From: DAOTWA01 sp034435955
GTDB taxonomy: Bacteria; Chloroflexota; Anaerolineae; Anaerolineales; Anaerolineaceae
DNA: 49,142 bases
Assembly (NCBI GenBank): GCA_034435955.1
Contig: DAOTWA010000012.1
Span: forward strand, 1 to 49,142
Reading direction: 5' to 3'
Part shown: positions 36,020 to 44,818 of the stretch, in pieces
Position numbering within the stretch: the first letter of the stretch is position 1
Layout of the letters: the number at the start of each line of letters is the position of its first letter
Notes under the pieces: generated by a model
What the model was told of the DNA's origin: nothing
Databases searched by the model: none
Seen by the model: the letters and a program-made list of their open reading frames with translations, nothing else
Translations under genes and position numbers: made by a program

Positions 36020-36318
36020 ATTCCTTCGCCCGAAACAGGGACGAAGGGATTTGTCCTCCGCGGTACCACCCTGCTTGCCCGTATGCACAAACGGGCCGCT
36101 TTGGGTCGCGCTAACGGGCGAAACCCGTCTCCGGCTACTGACCTTCACCGGAGAAGTCTGCCCCACTTGATGGGACGGCAGGCGAGTTCAACCTCGACGC
36201 TCCGCAGACGTCTCGCCGGGCTCACACCCTCCCCGGCTCGCTGGCGGATGGTTTACTACTCCTGCCATGACGTCACTCTTCTTAATGTTCAGACACTCGG
36301 CTCGTTTCCAAGTGTCTG
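36020..36318 (-). promoter_or_regulatory. T-box riboswitch (leucine, specifier CUC)
   Basis: The leader of leuS. The T-box sequence AGGGTGGTACCGCG lies at 36059-36072. The competing terminator stem (CCTTCGtCCC / GGGCGAAGG, then TTTTATTTTA) lies at about 36011-36049. In stem I, GGCAGG (36261-36266) pairs with CCTGCC (36177-36182). Above it a loop-E type internal loop (AGTAGTA opposite GAA-CTC-G) is closed by AACC/GGTT. The codon right after GAA is CTC (36184-36186), a leucine codon matching the gene. The variable T-box base is U, which pairs with a discriminator A. Uncharged tRNA-Leu(GAG) would favour antitermination. The hairpin at 36290-36318 separates the leader from the upstream tRNA. Confidence 0.95.
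36290..36318 (-). other. Stem-loop between tRNA-Ala and the T-box leader
   Basis: CAGACACT / AGTGTCTG, 8-bp stem, 13-nt loop, starting 13 bp after the tRNA-Ala(GGC) 3' end, with no T tract. It may be a processing or pausing element, or the base of the leader. Confidence 0.5.
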
Positions 36319-36330
36319 ACGCCAACCAGG

Positions 36331-36403
36331 TGGACCCAGCGAGATTCGAACTCGCGACCTTCTCAATGCCATTGAGACGCGCTCCCAACTGCGCTATGGG
36401 CCC
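36331..36403 (-). tRNA. tRNA-Ala(GGC)
   Basis: 73 nt. Acceptor GGGCCCA pairs with TGGGTCC (one G-U). Anticodon stem TCTCA/TGAGA has loop ATGGCAT, anticodon GGC. The T-loop is GTTCGAATC, the discriminator A, and CCA is not encoded. Confidence 0.95.
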
Positions 36404-36447
36404 ACGCGGACTTAATTATAACGGCAAAATCCTGCTATGTCACCCAG

Positions 36448-36520
36448 TGGACCTGGAGGGATTCGAACCCTCGACCTCTTCAGTGCGATTGAAGCGCGCT
36501 CCCAACTGCGCTACAGGCCC
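36448..36520 (-). tRNA. tRNA-Ala(CGC)
   Basis: 73 nt. Acceptor GGGCCTG pairs with CAGGTCC. Anticodon stem CTTCA/TGAAG has loop ATCGCAC, anticodon CGC. The T-loop is GTTCGAATC and the discriminator A. The D-arm region is nearly identical to the neighbouring tRNA-Ala(GGC), indicating tandem duplication with anticodon change. Confidence 0.95.
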
Positions 36521-36539
36521 TCTCCTCGGGGTGAAAAAG

Positions 36540-36568
36540 ATTGTACCCGAGAGGGATAAGCATGTCAA
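36540..36568 (-). promoter_or_regulatory. Consensus-like promoter of the tRNA-Ala pair
   Basis: TTGACA (36563-36568), a 17-bp spacer and TACAAT (36540-36545) on the minus strand end 19 bp before the tRNA-Ala(CGC) 5' end. No separate promoter is evident before the T-box, so leuS may be read from here too. Confidence 0.85.
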
Positions 36569-36616
36569 GGCGGCATCATTTCAGGTCGCGAGCCATTCGC
36601 GATCCAGCGTTCCACA

Positions 36617-37552
36617 TCATTCGACAATCAGAACGGCTTTGCCGGGATAGGAACGATCCAGCAGACGCTGCGCCACGGAACCGGCCTGCGTCCAGGATTC
36701 CTGCACGGCGATGTGCGCGCTCAGCTTCCCTTCGCCAACCAGGCCCGCTAACCGCCCCAATCCGATCGCCGCCCCTTCGCGGCTGGCCTCGCGGAAGACC
36801 AGCAGGGAGTACAGCGTCGCGCCTCCCCGGCCAAAGCCGGCGCCAAGCTGAATGGTGACCTCCCGACCGGCGGTAGAACCGTAATTGACCACCAAGCCAA
36901 ACGGCGCCAGCATGCGCACGACGCTGGCTAAAGTCTTCCCGCCCACGCTGTCCAACACCAGATCGTATGGGCCGTAGGTTTCGGCTTCGGCAGCATCCTC
37001 GCTGACGACCACCTGATAAGCGCCCAGCTCACGCACCAGGTCCGCGTAGCCCGGCTGACGCACCACCCCCACGACACGTCCACCCGAAAGGCCGATTAGC
37101 TGGACGGCCAGATGCCCAACCCCGCCCGATGCCCCGGTGACCAGCGCATTGCGCCCCAGCAGGCTGCCGGCTTTTTGCAACGCATAGTAGGCAGTCAGCC
37201 CGGCTACAGGCAGGCTGGCCGCCTGGGCGAAGGATACATTTTCGGGAATGGGCGCCAGGGCGTCCGTAGCCACAGCGACCAGCTCGCCCCACGCCCCGTT
37301 GTTGACCAGGCCGACCACGCGCGTCCCTTCGGCCGGCCCCGAACCATCAGCAGCCGCTGCCACAACCGTCCCGGCCACGTCCCAACCGGGACGGTAGCCG
37401 GGTTGCCCGGTCTGCGCCATGCGTACCTCGCCGCGATTAAGTGATGTGGCTGCCAGGCGCACCAGCGCCTGATTGGGAGCCGGTCTGGGCTCGTCCACTT
37501 CGGAAATGGATAAATGGCCCGGCGCCCCAGGATCTACGACAATGGCTCTCAT
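36617..37552 (-). CDS. Zinc-independent quinone oxidoreductase-like (MDR family)
   Basis: 311 residues, medium-chain dehydrogenase/reductase fold. N-terminal GroES-like part: LVRLAATSLNRGEVRMAQTG and PGWDVAGTVVA. It is followed by NAALPVAGLTAYYAL-type PVAGLTAYYALQKAG, a nucleotide-binding ALVTGASGGVGHLAVQLIGL, and DLVLDSVGGKTL. No structural zinc cysteines are seen, as in the quinone reductase branch. It probably reduces quinones or enones with NADPH. It is single, flanked by tRNA genes on one side and a divergent peptidase operon on the other. Confidence 0.88.
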   Translation of the reverse strand: MRAIVVDPGAPGHLSISEVDEPRPAPNQALVRLAATSLNRGEVRMAQTGQPGYRPGWDVAGTVVAAAADGSGPAEGTRVVGLVNNGAWGELVAVATDALAPIPENVSFAQAASLPVAGLTAYYALQKAGSLLGRNALVTGASGGVGHLAVQLIGLSGGRVVGVVRQPGYADLVRELGAYQVVVSEDAAEAETYGPYDLVLDSVGGKTLASVVRMLAPFGLVVNYGSTAGREVTIQLGAGFGRGGATLYSLLVFREASREGAAIGLGRLAGLVGEGKLSAHIAVQESWTQAGSVAQRLLDRSYPGKAVLIVE

Positions 37553-37770
37553 ATTTCTTTTAACGACCTCCTTTGCGAATGAACTTCAAAACCAACCCAA
37601 TTGCATGGTCATTTATTTTATATAGACGCATCAGGTTGATGGCAACTTACAATCCATCTCGAAAATGTTGCAAAATCGGAAGAAAAAGTAACTCATCGCC
37701 GCAGATGGACTGACTTCTACCCTACTTCACCGCTTCCGGCTATAATCCGACCTCAGGAGGTTCTATTCTA

Positions 37771-38877
37771 ATGTATCCTGAGCGCATTACCCGCCTGCTC
37801 TCCGCCCTGCCGCCGGCCAACCTGGATGCAGTGGCGATTACCCCCGGCCCCAGCCTGGTTTACCTGACCGGCCTGCACTTCCACGTCATGGAGCGCCCGA
37901 CCGTGGCGCTCTTCTCCGCCCATACCGAACCGGCGCTGATCCTACCCGGGCTGGAGGTCGGCAAGGCGCAGGCCGGCTCATTGCGGGTCAATCTCTATCC
38001 ATACGGCGATGATCCGCACACCTGGATCGAAGCTTTCCGCCGCGCCTGTGCCGATCTTGGCCTGAACGGGATGACCATCGGTGTGGAGCCCGAACGCATG
38101 CGCTTTCTTGAACTGGACTTTCTCCAGCAGTCTGCACCGGATGCCCGCTTCGTTCCCGCCGGGGCCGTCCTGACGAGACTGCGCATCGAAAAAGATGAAA
38201 GCGAGATTACCGCCATGCGCAAGGCCGTACAGGTCGCCGAGCGGGCTTTCCTGGCGGTGCTGGAGATGGTCAAGGTAGGCATGAGCGAACAGGAACTGGC
38301 TTCCGAGTTGACCGTGCAGCTTCTGCGCGCCGGCTCGGCGCCCGATCTGCCCTTCGCGCCCATCATCGCCTCCGGTCCGAACGGCGCCAATCCGCATGCC
38401 TTTCCCACCTCCCGCCATCTGCAGGCCGGCGACCTGGTGGTGGTCGACTGGGGCGCCGCGGTGGATAATTACTTCAGCGACCTGACGCGTACCCTGGCGA
38501 TCGGCAGGATCGACCCGGAATGGATGCGCGTGGCCCAGGTGGTGGCCGAAGCCAACGCTGCCGGCCGCGCCGCAGCCCGCCCAAACATACCCGCCGGCCA
38601 GGTGGACCAGGCGGCCCGTGCAGTGATCGACCAGGCGGGTTACGGCGCTTTTTTCACCCACCGCACAGGGCACGGTCTGGGCCTTGAGGAGCACGAGGCG
38701 CCATACATCTTTAGCGGCAACCCTGAATTGCTGACCCCCGGCATGTGCTTCACGGTCGAACCGGGTATTTATCTGCCAGAGAGAGGCGGGGTGCGCATCG
38801 AGGATGACGTGGTCGTGACGCGCGATGGGGCCGAGAGCCTGAGCAGCCTGCCCCGTGACCTTTTTGTGATCGCGTAA
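37771..38877 (+). CDS. M24-family metallopeptidase (Xaa-Pro dipeptidase-like)
   Basis: 368 residues. The creatinase N-terminal domain covers 1-125. The pita-bread catalytic domain carries all five metal ligands: Asp in VVDWGAAVDNYFSDLTRT (two), His in HRTGHGLGLEEHEAPY, Glu in CFTVEPGIYLP and Glu in VRIEDDVVVT. It cleaves Xaa-Pro or related N-terminal bonds in the cytoplasm. AGGAGG lies 9 bp before the ATG. It heads a probable four-gene plus-strand operon. Confidence 0.93.
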   Translation: MYPERITRLLSALPPANLDAVAITPGPSLVYLTGLHFHVMERPTVALFSAHTEPALILPGLEVGKAQAGSLRVNLYPYGDDPHTWIEAFRRACADLGLNGMTIGVEPERMRFLELDFLQQSAPDARFVPAGAVLTRLRIEKDESEITAMRKAVQVAERAFLAVLEMVKVGMSEQELASELTVQLLRAGSAPDLPFAPIIASGPNGANPHAFPTSRHLQAGDLVVVDWGAAVDNYFSDLTRTLAIGRIDPEWMRVAQVVAEANAAGRAAARPNIPAGQVDQAARAVIDQAGYGAFFTHRTGHGLGLEEHEAPYIFSGNPELLTPGMCFTVEPGIYLPERGGVRIEDDVVVTRDGAESLSSLPRDLFVIA

Positions 38878-38960
38878 TCACATCTTCATATTCATGGATG
38901 AGGGGATTTGGCCAGTAAAGGAATACATACCTCGCAGCATCCGCTATGGTGGTGAAAGCA

Positions 38961-39737
38961 ATGGAAAAAGTCCTGGACTCGAGCAGGATTATTCCCACCG
39001 CCGGGCCTTTCTTTTTCCCCGGCGGCGAAACGGGCTGTCTGTTGGTGCACGGCTTCCCGGGTTCGCCGAGGGAGATGCGCGGCCTCGGCGCATTCCTGGC
39101 TGAACAGGGCTTTGCTGTGCTGGGCATCCGCCTGGCCGGCCTGGCCACACAGCCCGAGGATCTCTGGCGTATCCGCTGGCAGGACTGGCTGGCTTCGCTG
39201 GAAGACGGCTGGTATCTGCTGAATGATATTTGTCGGCGCATCTTCCTGGTTGGGCTTTCAGCTGGTGGAGCGCTGGCCTTACTGTTCGCGTCACACAAGC
39301 CAGCAGCGGGCGTTGTGGCTATGTCCACACCGTATGCCCTGCCGGACGACCCGCGCCTGCGCTTCCTGCCCATCCTGCGCTATCTGATGCCGCGCGTGAT
39401 CCAGGGTCCGGATGAATGGCGCGATCCAGAGGCCGGCAAGGGGCACGTAGTGTACCCCTATTTCCCCACCCGCATGGTAGCCGAAGTGGGCGGCCTTCTC
39501 AAAGCCATGCGGGCGGCCCTGCCGCTGGTGACGGCGCCCGTCCTGCAGATGCATTCCCGCCAGGATAATACGGCGGAGCCCGCCGGTGCAGAGAAGATTT
39601 ACCAGGCGCTCGGCAGCGCAGATAAACAACTGCTCTGGCTGGAGGACACCAGCCATAACATCGTCATGGATGCGCAGCGCCAGATCGTCTTCCGCGCCGC
39701 CGCCGATTTCATCCATCGCGTGGGGGCCGGTGAATGA
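38961..39737 (+). CDS. Alpha/beta hydrolase, carboxylesterase/monoacylglycerol-lipase-like
   Basis: 258 residues. CLLVHGFPGSPREMRGLG supplies the oxyanion region, the nucleophile elbow is FLVGLSAGGALAL, the acid is in LQMHSRQDNTAEP, and the catalytic His in EDTSHNIVMD. The pattern fits Est30-type carboxylesterases. The frame starts at 38946, but the ATG at 38961 has a better upstream GGTGGTGAAAG. Its stop overlaps the MFS start (ATGA). Confidence 0.88.
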   Translation: MEKVLDSSRIIPTAGPFFFPGGETGCLLVHGFPGSPREMRGLGAFLAEQGFAVLGIRLAGLATQPEDLWRIRWQDWLASLEDGWYLLNDICRRIFLVGLSAGGALALLFASHKPAAGVVAMSTPYALPDDPRLRFLPILRYLMPRVIQGPDEWRDPEAGKGHVVYPYFPTRMVAEVGGLLKAMRAALPLVTAPVLQMHSRQDNTAEPAGAEKIYQALGSADKQLLWLEDTSHNIVMDAQRQIVFRAAADFIHRVGAGE

Positions 39738-40894
39738 GCCGGGATTTGCTGCTCGTGGCCATGTCTATGTTCACCTGGGGCCTGGGGGAGGGCCTGTTCC
39801 TTTATTTTCAGCCGCTGCTCCTGCAGCGTTTGGGTGCCAGCCCGCTGGGCATCGGCGCGGTATATGGGGTGATCGGCGTTTTTCTGACCCTTTCGATGGC
39901 TCCAGCCGGTTACCTGGCCGACCGCGTCGGCCGGCGCCCGATCATGTGGCTCTCGTGGATGATTGGCACCCTGGCAGCCTGGGTCATGGCTCTGGCCGGT
40001 TCGCTGCCGATCTTCGTGGCCGGTATGGTTCTTTATGGCATAACCGGTTTTGTCATGCCGCCAGCCAACAGTTACGTCACCGCCGCGCGGGGCAAATGGC
40101 CGGTTGGCCGGGCGGTGGCGCTGGTCAGCGGTTTCTACAACCTGGGCGCAGTGATCGGGCCGATCACTGGCGGTTGGATCGGCACGCGCTTCGGCATGAG
40201 AAGCGTTTTCAGTGTCGCTGGCGGTATTTTCATTCTCTCCACTCTAATGGTGCTCTTTATCCGCCGCCAGAAGATCGAGGAATGTCCGGACGGCGGCAGC
40301 CTGCAAACCTTGATGCATAACCGACGCTACCTGGAGTTCCTCGGCGTGGCCATGCTGATCGCTCTGGCCACCTATTTCCCCCAGCCGCTCACCCCCAATT
40401 ACTTACAAAACCAGCGCGGTCTCTCTCTGGAGACCATCGGACAGCTCGGCTCAGTGGGCAACCTTGGCAACGCCGTGCTCACCCTGGGTATCGGCCAGCT
40501 CAGCCCTCCGTTGGGTCTGCTCCTTGGCCAGATCTCGATGGGGTTATACGCTGCGCTGGTATGGCGCGGCGGAAGCCTGTCCTGGCTATCGCTGGGATTG
40601 TTTTTCGTGGGCGGATACCGGGCAGTGCGGGCCATGGCTGTGGCATTTGCCCGTCCTCTCGTCCACGGTGCGCAGATGGGGCTGGCTTACGGGCTGATCG
40701 AAACGGCCGCCTCGCTGGCCACGATCATCGCCCCGGTGGCGGCTGGCGCAGTCTATCAGCGCAATCCGGCCGGGATGTATATCGTCAGCCTGGGGCTGAT
40801 CGCATCCTCCCTGGCCGTCAGCGTTCGCTTCGTTTTCAGCCGCCGCACGCAGGCGGCCTTAGCTCAAACCGCGACAAGAACCACGCTAGATTGA
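39734..40894 (+). CDS. MFS transporter
   Basis: 386 residues with about twelve transmembrane helices. The loop 2-3 signature reads GYLADRVGRRPIMWLSW. The helix-5 region is FYNLGAVIGPITGGWIGTRFG. A cytoplasmic loop near residue 185 (RRQKIEECPDGGSL) splits the two bundles. Direction and substrate are unknown. It is coupled by a 4-bp overlap to the hydrolase and followed 9 bp later by an MBL-fold hydrolase. Confidence 0.92.
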   Translation: MSRDLLLVAMSMFTWGLGEGLFLYFQPLLLQRLGASPLGIGAVYGVIGVFLTLSMAPAGYLADRVGRRPIMWLSWMIGTLAAWVMALAGSLPIFVAGMVLYGITGFVMPPANSYVTAARGKWPVGRAVALVSGFYNLGAVIGPITGGWIGTRFGMRSVFSVAGGIFILSTLMVLFIRRQKIEECPDGGSLQTLMHNRRYLEFLGVAMLIALATYFPQPLTPNYLQNQRGLSLETIGQLGSVGNLGNAVLTLGIGQLSPPLGLLLGQISMGLYAALVWRGGSLSWLSLGLFFVGGYRAVRAMAVAFARPLVHGAQMGLAYGLIETAASLATIIAPVAAGAVYQRNPAGMYIVSLGLIASSLAVSVRFVFSRRTQAALAQTATRTTLD

Positions 40895-40903
40895 GGCAAC
40901 AAG

Positions 40904-41542
40904 ATGGGTCTTCTCTTTGAATCCTTCGAGATTGGGCCGCTGCACAATAACACCTATCTGCTCGCCGACGAGGACAGCGGAGCAGCCGCGGTGATCGACC
41001 CAAGCTTTCGCTGCCAACCGGTGATCCATGCGGCTCTCGAACACGGCTGGCAGATCACCCAAATATGGCTCACCCACGCTCACTTCGACCACATCGGCGG
41101 GATCGCCGAGATCGTCCGGTCAGTAAATCCGGCTCCGCCGGTGGGCCTGCATCCCGGGGATGACGATTTATGGGAACGGCGTGGCAATTCGAGCGATTTC
41201 AATCTGGATTTCGACCCCGGGCCGCGCCCGGTAATCAAGTTCTATCACGGGCAAAAGCTCAAGCTGGGCAAGAGCGAGTTAGAAGTGCGCCACACGCCGG
41301 GGCACACGCGCGGCCATGTGATTTTTTACGCCGCCCGCGAAAAGCTGCTCTTCTGCGGCGATCTGATCTTTAACGGCAGCGTGGGGCGCACCGACCTGCC
41401 GGGCGGCGATGAGTTTTCCCTGCTCCACAGCATCCGCACCCAGGTGTTGACCCTGCCGCCCGATACCTTGCTGTTGCCCGGCCACGGTCCGAGCAGCACC
41501 GTCGGGAAAGAGAAGGACACCAATCCATTCTTGCAGATATAA
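40904..41542 (+). CDS. MBL-fold metallo-hydrolase, glyoxalase II-like
   Basis: 212 residues. Metal ligands: THAHFDHIGG, then HTPGHTRGHVIFY, FCGDLIFNGSVGRTDLPGGD and LLPGHGPSSTVGKE. It is of the short type without the glutathione-binding C-terminal domain of true glyoxalase II, so a generic thioesterase/hydrolase is as likely. GAGGCAAC precedes the ATG. It converges with the next gene, with 1 bp between stops. Confidence 0.92.
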   Translation: MGLLFESFEIGPLHNNTYLLADEDSGAAAVIDPSFRCQPVIHAALEHGWQITQIWLTHAHFDHIGGIAEIVRSVNPAPPVGLHPGDDDLWERRGNSSDFNLDFDPGPRPVIKFYHGQKLKLGKSELEVRHTPGHTRGHVIFYAAREKLLFCGDLIFNGSVGRTDLPGGDEFSLLHSIRTQVLTLPPDTLLLPGHGPSSTVGKEKDTNPFLQI

Positions 41543-41543
41543 A

Positions 41544-41999
41544 TCAGGAATAGTCCAGCACGCCGGTATGGAAAATCAACTTCCACTGGCCTCCTACCAG
41601 GAGGGTATAGCCCTTGCAGGTGCGGCCTTTCCAGTGCATCTCTTCTCCATCTATGCTGCGCCATAGCGTGTCAATATCCACTACGGCAAAAGCGCCATCA
41701 CCCTGCTCTGAAATGGCGATCCGAACAATCTCCCGCCGGTTGTGAAGCAGGGCATGACGGGCAAAAAAATCCTGGTAGAAGGCCAGCCAGCGGGTGCGAT
41801 CGAAGCGGCCGAGGGGGAACTCCCAGTCTATTGGATCGTGGGCGTGGGCGTCTTTCGGCCAAATCCATATCATGTCAGGGTGGAACAGGGCCACCAACGC
41901 TTCGGCGTCACCGCTGTCCCAGGCTTGCGTCTCGCGCGTGACCATGGCACGGATTTGATTTTCAACCGAGTCCATCCAATTAGCCAAATTACGCCGCAC
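41544..41999 (-). CDS. NTF2/SnoaL-like protein (DUF4440 type)
   Basis: 151 residues with the cone-shaped NTF2-like fold pattern: IRAMVTRETQAWDSGDAEALVALFHPDM, WLAFYQDFFARH, DGAFAVVDIDTLWRS, and GYTLLVGGQWKLIFHTGVLDYS. Family members are small ligand-binding or isomerase-like proteins, and no active site can be assigned. A GTG start at 41999 has GGA nearby. An ATG at 41975 is the alternative. Confidence 0.82.
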   Translation of the reverse strand: MRRNLANWMDSVENQIRAMVTRETQAWDSGDAEALVALFHPDMIWIWPKDAHAHDPIDWEFPLGRFDRTRWLAFYQDFFARHALLHNRREIVRIAISEQGDGAFAVVDIDTLWRSIDGEEMHWKGRTCKGYTLLVGGQWKLIFHTGVLDYS

Positions 42000-42110
42000 C
42001 TCATTTCCAAAAATCCAGGCCTTACCCTCGCCCCTTTCACTGAGGAGAGAGACCAGATTCCTCTTTCTTGGGAAACGGGGTAAGGCCCGAATAGCGAAAG
42101 GATGGAACGC

Positions 42111-43640
42111 CTATTTCGCGTAATCGATAGCGCGCGTCTCGCGGATCACGGTGACCTTGATCTGGCCGGGATACTGCATGGTCTCTTCGATCTTCTTGGC
42201 AATGTCGCGCGCCAGGCGGGTAGCAGCCAGGTCATCCACATCCTCAGGGCGCACGATGATGCGCACCTCGCGCCCGGCTTGAATGGCGTAGCTCTGCGCC
42301 ACACCCTTGTAGGAGTTGGCGATGTCCTCCAGAGCGCGCAGGCGCTTGATATACTGCTCAAGGTCCTCGCGCCGCGCGCCGGGTCGGGCGCCGGATATGG
42401 CATCGGCTGCCTCGACAATCACCGCCTCGACGCTCTCCTGCTCCACTTCATGGTGGTGCGAGGCGATGATGTTCACCACCTTAGCTGGCACGCCATAGCG
42501 CCGGGCGAATTCCGCGCCGATCATGGCGTGCGTGCCCTCCACATTATGATCCAGCGCCTTGCCCAGGTCGTGCAGCAGGGCGCCCATCTTGGCGGCCTCC
42601 ACGTCGGCGCCCAGCTCACTGGCGATCACCGACGCCAGTTTGGCCACTTCTACGGCGTGGTTTAGCTGATTTTGTCCATACGAGGTGCGGAATTTCAGCC
42701 GACCCAAAACCTTGAGAATCTCGGGGTGAATGCCGGCCACGCCGGCGTCGAACGCAGCCTGCTCGCCTGACTCCTCGATCACCCGCTCGACTTCTTCCTG
42801 TTCCTCGCTGAGCACCTTCTCGATATGCGCCGGGTGGATACGACCATCCACAATCAGCCGCGAGAGGGCCCGACGGGCCACCTCTCGCCTGACCGGGTCG
42901 AATGACGATACGGTTACGGCCTCAGGAGTGTCGTCAACAATGATGTCCACTCCGGCGGCCTGCTCGAACGCGCGGATGTTGCGCCCATTACGCCCCACGA
43001 TGCGACCCTTCATCTCCTCGTTCGGCAGCGGCACCACCGAAGTGGCCACTTCGGCCACCTGATCGGAAGCCACCCGTTGAATAGCATCGGCGATCAGCTC
43101 ACGAGCTTTCTTCTCGCCCTCCATGCGCGCCTCGGCTTCGATTTGACGGATGATGCGCGCCATGTCGGCGCGCGCTTCCTTCTCGACTTCGGCCAGCAGG
43201 ACGTTGCGCGCTTCCTCCTGGCTCATCTCGGCGATGCGCTGCAGCTCTTCGAGCTGCTGGTTGTACATCTTTTCGATTTCATTGCTTCGCTTGTCCAGCG
43301 CGCTCTGGCGCTTGTTGAGGGCCTGCTCGCGCTGCTCGAGGCGCTCCACGCGCATATCCAGTTCGGCCCGCCGTTTTTGCAGGCGTTCTTCCTCGCGTCC
43401 CAGTTCGGCCCGGCGCCTGGCGACCTCTGCCTCTCCTTCCTGTAAAATCTTGAGGGAGCGGTCTCTGGCTTGCAACTCGATTTCGCGCGCTTTTTCAATG
43501 GCGGTTTGGATGATCCCTTCCGCCTTGACGCCCTGTTCCTTGCGAACCCTGTCAGCCAGGTACTTGCTGACGGCGTAACCCGTGGCAGCTCCGAGTAACA
43601 AAGCCGCCACGACAACGAGAATCACTGTTCCGATGTCCAT
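42111..43640 (-). CDS. rny: Ribonuclease Y
   Basis: 509 residues. One N-terminal membrane helix (TVILVVVAALLLGAATGYAV) leads to a long coiled coil (about 30-190, Glu/Arg/Gln-rich), then a KH domain (MKGRIVGRNGRNIRAFEQAAG). The HD domain follows (LLHDLGKALDHNVEGTHAMIG; IIASHHHEVEQ). It starts endonucleolytic mRNA decay at the membrane. The ATG is inside the recX 3' end (19-bp overlap) with AGGATGGAAG upstream, so it is coupled to recX. Confidence 0.97.
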   Translation of the reverse strand: MDIGTVILVVVAALLLGAATGYAVSKYLADRVRKEQGVKAEGIIQTAIEKAREIELQARDRSLKILQEGEAEVARRRAELGREEERLQKRRAELDMRVERLEQREQALNKRQSALDKRSNEIEKMYNQQLEELQRIAEMSQEEARNVLLAEVEKEARADMARIIRQIEAEARMEGEKKARELIADAIQRVASDQVAEVATSVVPLPNEEMKGRIVGRNGRNIRAFEQAAGVDIIVDDTPEAVTVSSFDPVRREVARRALSRLIVDGRIHPAHIEKVLSEEQEEVERVIEESGEQAAFDAGVAGIHPEILKVLGRLKFRTSYGQNQLNHAVEVAKLASVIASELGADVEAAKMGALLHDLGKALDHNVEGTHAMIGAEFARRYGVPAKVVNIIASHHHEVEQESVEAVIVEAADAISGARPGARREDLEQYIKRLRALEDIANSYKGVAQSYAIQAGREVRIIVRPEDVDDLAATRLARDIAKKIEETMQYPGQIKVTVIRETRAIDYAK

Positions 43641-44323
43641 CTTCCATCCTCTTTGTCCGTTTCAATTCTATCCTTGCCTTCCTTTTCCTCTTCGGATAGC
43701 ACATCGGCCCATAGACTGTGGATGGCCGCCATAGACGTCTCGTAGGAGAAGCCTTTGCGCGCCATGAACTGCCCCAGCTTGACCCGAAATTCCTTCCATT
43801 CCGCACCGGCTTCGATTAACTGACGTGCTTTGCGGATTCCGGCCTGGTATGCCAGTGCCTGCTCATCCGCCAGCCCTTCCAGCGCCTGCAGGATGGTGTC
43901 CTCCTCGACGCCCTTTCGGCGCAGCTCCAGGCGGATGACCCGTCGGCTGCGGGGGTGAAGGCTGGCGCGCGCCTCAGCCCAATCGCGCGCGAACTGCCGG
44001 TCGTCTAACAACCCATTGTGTTGTAAACGTTCGATGACGCGGCGGATCACCTCGGTGGAATAATTCTGTTCCATAAGCCTGCGCTCGACCTCGGCAGCAG
44101 TGCGCGGGCGATAATTCAGCAAACGCAGCGCCCGCTGGTAAGCGACTTCTTCGATGTCCTGCGCTTTCAGCCGCTCGATCTGTTCGTCACTCAGCTCCTG
44201 TCCCACTTGCAGCCAGGCGGCGACGATGCGAGCCAGACCGAAGGCAAATTCTCCGTCCAGGAAGACATTGACGCGCTTCGGGTCGCGTTGCTGGGCTTTG
44301 AGTGCAGTAATCGTGTGCTTCAT
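43622..44323 (-). CDS. recX: RecX family regulator
   Basis: 233 residues. It consists of three-helix repeats typical of RecX: EEVAYQRALRLLNYRPRTAAEVERRL, VIERLQHNGLLDDRQFARDW, SRRVIRLELRRKGV, and a C-terminal repeat (FMARKGFSYETSMAAI). The N terminus (ALKAQQRDPKRVNVFLDGEF) is the extension found in many Gram-positive-type RecX. It modulates RecA filaments. recA is not in the window. Its 5' side is a 480-bp structure-rich region. Confidence 0.92.
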   Translation of the reverse strand: MKHTITALKAQQRDPKRVNVFLDGEFAFGLARIVAAWLQVGQELSDEQIERLKAQDIEEVAYQRALRLLNYRPRTAAEVERRLMEQNYSTEVIRRVIERLQHNGLLDDRQFARDWAEARASLHPRSRRVIRLELRRKGVEEDTILQALEGLADEQALAYQAGIRKARQLIEAGAEWKEFRVKLGQFMARKGFSYETSMAAIHSLWADVLSEEEKEGKDRIETDKEDGRWTSEQ

Positions 44324-44815
44324 GTTTAAATGACGCAGCCGCAGACCTGCCTGTGCAAGCCACGGCTGCGAAAGATATCGCTATTCAATCTCGGAGATGC
44401 GCACCCCCAAATCTCCAGAGTGATCTCGATGGAGACCTGGGGACGCCTTAGGAGCTTATGTGAGCACGCCTCCAGCGTTCAACCAAACGATCCTTCGTTG
44501 GTGAGGCCATTCCATGTCGCTGATGCGCAGTCCTTCTGTTCACGCGTTCTGGGCGCGAAAGCCCGTTCAATTGAAACCGGTGAATCCTCGATCCGCCGGT
44601 CTTACGATGCCATCTCGCCGATGAACTTCCTTCCGTATGAACGTACGACGGAGCCTGTCTCTACCTGCCGACTTCTCAACAGCTCTATCGCGTTGAGGAG
44701 GATAGCCAGCTCACCTAACTGCTTCGCCGAGATCATTCCTTCAAAGCCATGGCCGCACAGGATGAATCCGATGATGGAAAAGTGCGGCGGAACAAATCTT
44801 TAAGATTAAATCTCG
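44324..44815 (-). ncRNA. Structure-rich leader or non-coding RNA upstream of recX (putative)
   Basis: No convincing gene lies here. On the minus strand at least four strong stem-loops are visible: 44752-44788 (GCCGCAC/GTGCGGC), 44483-44501 (7 bp with a bulge and 4-nt loop), 44405-44442 (13 pairs) and 44334-44370 (CGCAGCCG/CGGCTGCG, 8 bp). The 13-bp stem needs two G-U pairs that only exist in a minus-strand transcript. A TATAAT at 44819-44824 (-) lies just upstream. Known patterns for RNase P RNA, tmRNA and SRP RNA were not found. A minus frame interrupted by only two stops leaves a decayed gene as the alternative. Confidence 0.45.
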
Positions 44816-44818
44816 ATT

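Noticed and set aside
44590..44660. SRP RNA-like CGGAAGGAAG on the minus strand
   Set aside because: The surrounding helix 8 pairing of SRP RNA is absent, so the match is chance.
44330..44803. 157-codon plus frame divergent from recX
   Set aside because: No Shine-Dalgarno sequence, starts 7 bp from the recX start on the other strand, unusual Cys/Ser/Arg-rich translation. The strand-specific G-U pairing and the -10 favour minus transcription.
44324..44815. RNase P RNA or tmRNA
   Set aside because: The conserved P4 sequences of RNase P and the tRNA-like ends and tag frame of tmRNA were looked for and not found.
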